From: DATCTV01 sp964400685
GTDB lineage: Bacteria > Desulfobacterota > Desulfomonilia > UBA1062
Direction of reading: 5' to 3'
Assembly (NCBI GenBank): GCA_964400685.1
Contig: CAYNVT010000004.1
Coordinates: 1-64,000, forward strand
DNA: 64,000 nt
Shown here: positions 63,104-64,000 of the stretch, piece after piece
Position numbering within the stretch: the first letter of the stretch is position 1
Layout: every line of letters begins with the position of its first letter
Translations under genes and position numbers: made by a program
The notes under the pieces: model-generated
The model's database searches: none
Told to the model about the DNA's origin: nothing
The model's input: the letters and a program-made list of their open reading frames with translations, nothing else

Positions 63104-64000
63104 TTATGCATACAGCGAATCTATCATATCCTGATACTTCTTCAATACTTCGCGGCGCTTGAGCTTGAGAGTCGGCGTGAGCATTCCGTTTTCAACCGTG
63201 AACCCTTCTGAAAGAAGCAGTACCCTTTTCGGTAATTCATAGCTTGCAAACGTCTTTTTGAGATGTTCGTTGATTTCATCTTCATACATCTTTATCACCT
63301 TGGGATCTTTGACGAACGCTTCTTTATCTTCTGGCAGGCCCTTTTCTTTCGCCACCTTTTTCATAACAACAAAATCAGGGACTATAACGCAGACGGTATA
63401 TGGTTTGTTCAACCCGAATATCATTGCCTGCTCCACGCTTCCAAGCAGCTTTACTTCTTCTTCGATCGCTGAAGGATAAACGAATTTGCCGTTTTCAAGC
63501 TTGAACTGTTCTTTAATACGGCCTGTGATATAAAGGAACCCTTCCTTGTCAACATAGGCCCTGTCGCCTGTCCTAAGCCCCCCGTCATCGGTCATGGTCG
63601 CTTTTGTTTCTTCGGGCTTGTTGTGATATCCCTTCATGACATTGGGACCATAGATGATCAGCTCGCCGTCATTGGCATCAGGGTCCATGCCCGTCTTGTC
63701 TATAACGAGCTTGACCTTGTCTATGGCCTTGCCACAGCTGCCCACTTTATAATCGGCAGGTGTATTGACCGTTCCGGCAGGCGATATCTCGGTCATTCCC
63801 CAGGCCTCGTAAACAGGCGCACCTATATCGAACATGAACTGGGCGATGTTGGCGCTGAGTGCTGCGCTCGAACTGATGGAAAGCTCGAGGTTTCCTCCGA
63901 AGAGCTCTCTTAATTTGCTGTAAACGATCTTATCGACCAGTTTAATCTTGAGCTCGTTGATAAGGCTGGATTTTCCCTGTTTCGCGAGTTCGCGCTTCTT
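63104..64000 (-). CDS. Long-chain acyl-CoA synthetase (AMP-binding), 5' truncated by the window
   Basis: The last ~298 codons of an ATP-dependent fatty acid-CoA ligase; the frame is open to the window end on the left of the gene. Visible marks: SISSSAALSANIAQFMFDIGAP, the A5 motif YEAWGMTEISPAG, the A7 TGDRAYVDKEGFLYITGRIKE and the C-terminal PTLKLKRREVLKKY. This is the FAA1/FadD15-like type. Ends 26 bp from the two-way terminator. Confidence 0.93.
   Translation of the reverse strand, partial: KKRELAKQGKSSLINELKIKLVDKIVYSKLRELFGGNLELSISSSAALSANIAQFMFDIGAPVYEAWGMTEISPAGTVNTPADYKVGSCGKAIDKVKLVIDKTGMDPDANDGELIIYGPNVMKGYHNKPEETKATMTDDGGLRTGDRAYVDKEGFLYITGRIKEQFKLENGKFVYPSAIEEEVKLLGSVEQAMIFGLNKPYTVCVIVPDFVVMKKVAKEKGLPEDKEAFVKDPKVIKMYEDEINEHLKKTFASYELPKRVLLLSEGFTVENGMLTPTLKLKRREVLKKYQDMIDSLYA

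Overview
The window looks like a chromosomal segment of a Gram-negative, mainly anaerobic bacterium, most like the former Deltaproteobacteria (Desulfobacterota). This is inferred from the gene mix. There is a complete set for adding 4-amino-4-deoxy-L-arabinose (L-Ara4N) to lipid A, a class I hybrid-cluster protein with an HcpR-like operator, a 2-hydroxyacyl-CoA dehydratase-type activase, an HdrD-like Fe-S protein and a DUF169 protein. The gene order queA-tgt-yajC-secD-secF is also conserved in that group. No species name can be given from sequence alone.

Layout. 1-17.99 kb is a mixed accessory region: a truncated HEAT-repeat membrane protein, a large hybrid histidine kinase, MscL with a zinc-ribbon tail, OsmC, DUF3788, and several exported hydrolases. 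The hydrolases are a beta-lactamase-fold lipoprotein, a calpain-like cysteine protease, an HExxH protein and a serine hydrolase fused to a TenA domain. 18.0-25.7 kb is a minus-strand, nearly gapless gene string for redox metabolism: flavoprotein (probably frameshifted), alpha/beta hydrolase, SDR, CoA-dehydratase-type activase, rhodanese, MauE/DoxX protein, HdrD-like protein, DUF169 and ferredoxin. 25.8-43.2 kb is the L-Ara4N locus on the plus strand: arnT-like 1, an OmpR/HK two-component system, then two more arnT-like genes, arnB, a UPF0104 membrane protein, arnC, arnA split into two genes, and arnD. It is interrupted at 29.5-33.9 kb by an AT-rich island. The island holds a nucleotidyltransferase module, a MarR-polyferredoxin-membrane protein cassette between 28-bp direct repeats, an orphan membrane protein and repeats.

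43.2-47.6 kb (minus) holds a QueG-like Fe-S protein, a primase-like protein with a degenerate TOPRIM site and two exported surface proteins. 47.8-61.1 kb (minus) is core genome: secF, secD, yajC, tgt, queA, a DUF2065 gene, a PP-loop thiouridylase-like gene, tRNA-Asp, tRNA-Val, an HU gene, clpX, clpP, tig, a tRNA-modifying-type methyltransferase, two adjacent ndk-type genes, a dCTP-deaminase-family gene and a dCMP deaminase. 61.4-64 kb has hcp (plus) and the 3' part of a long-chain acyl-CoA synthetase (minus), separated by a strong two-way terminator.

The most unusual items are four. First, an exported beta-lactamase-fold/TenA fusion with the TenA catalytic residues kept, plus a TenA relic 1.4 kb beyond its 3' end. 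Second, the rearranged arn locus with its own two-component system and three ArnT-like proteins. Third, the MarR cassette with two near-identical palindromic operators and flanking direct repeats. Fourth, the orphan activase operon. No CRISPR array, intact transposase, phage or rRNA gene was seen.
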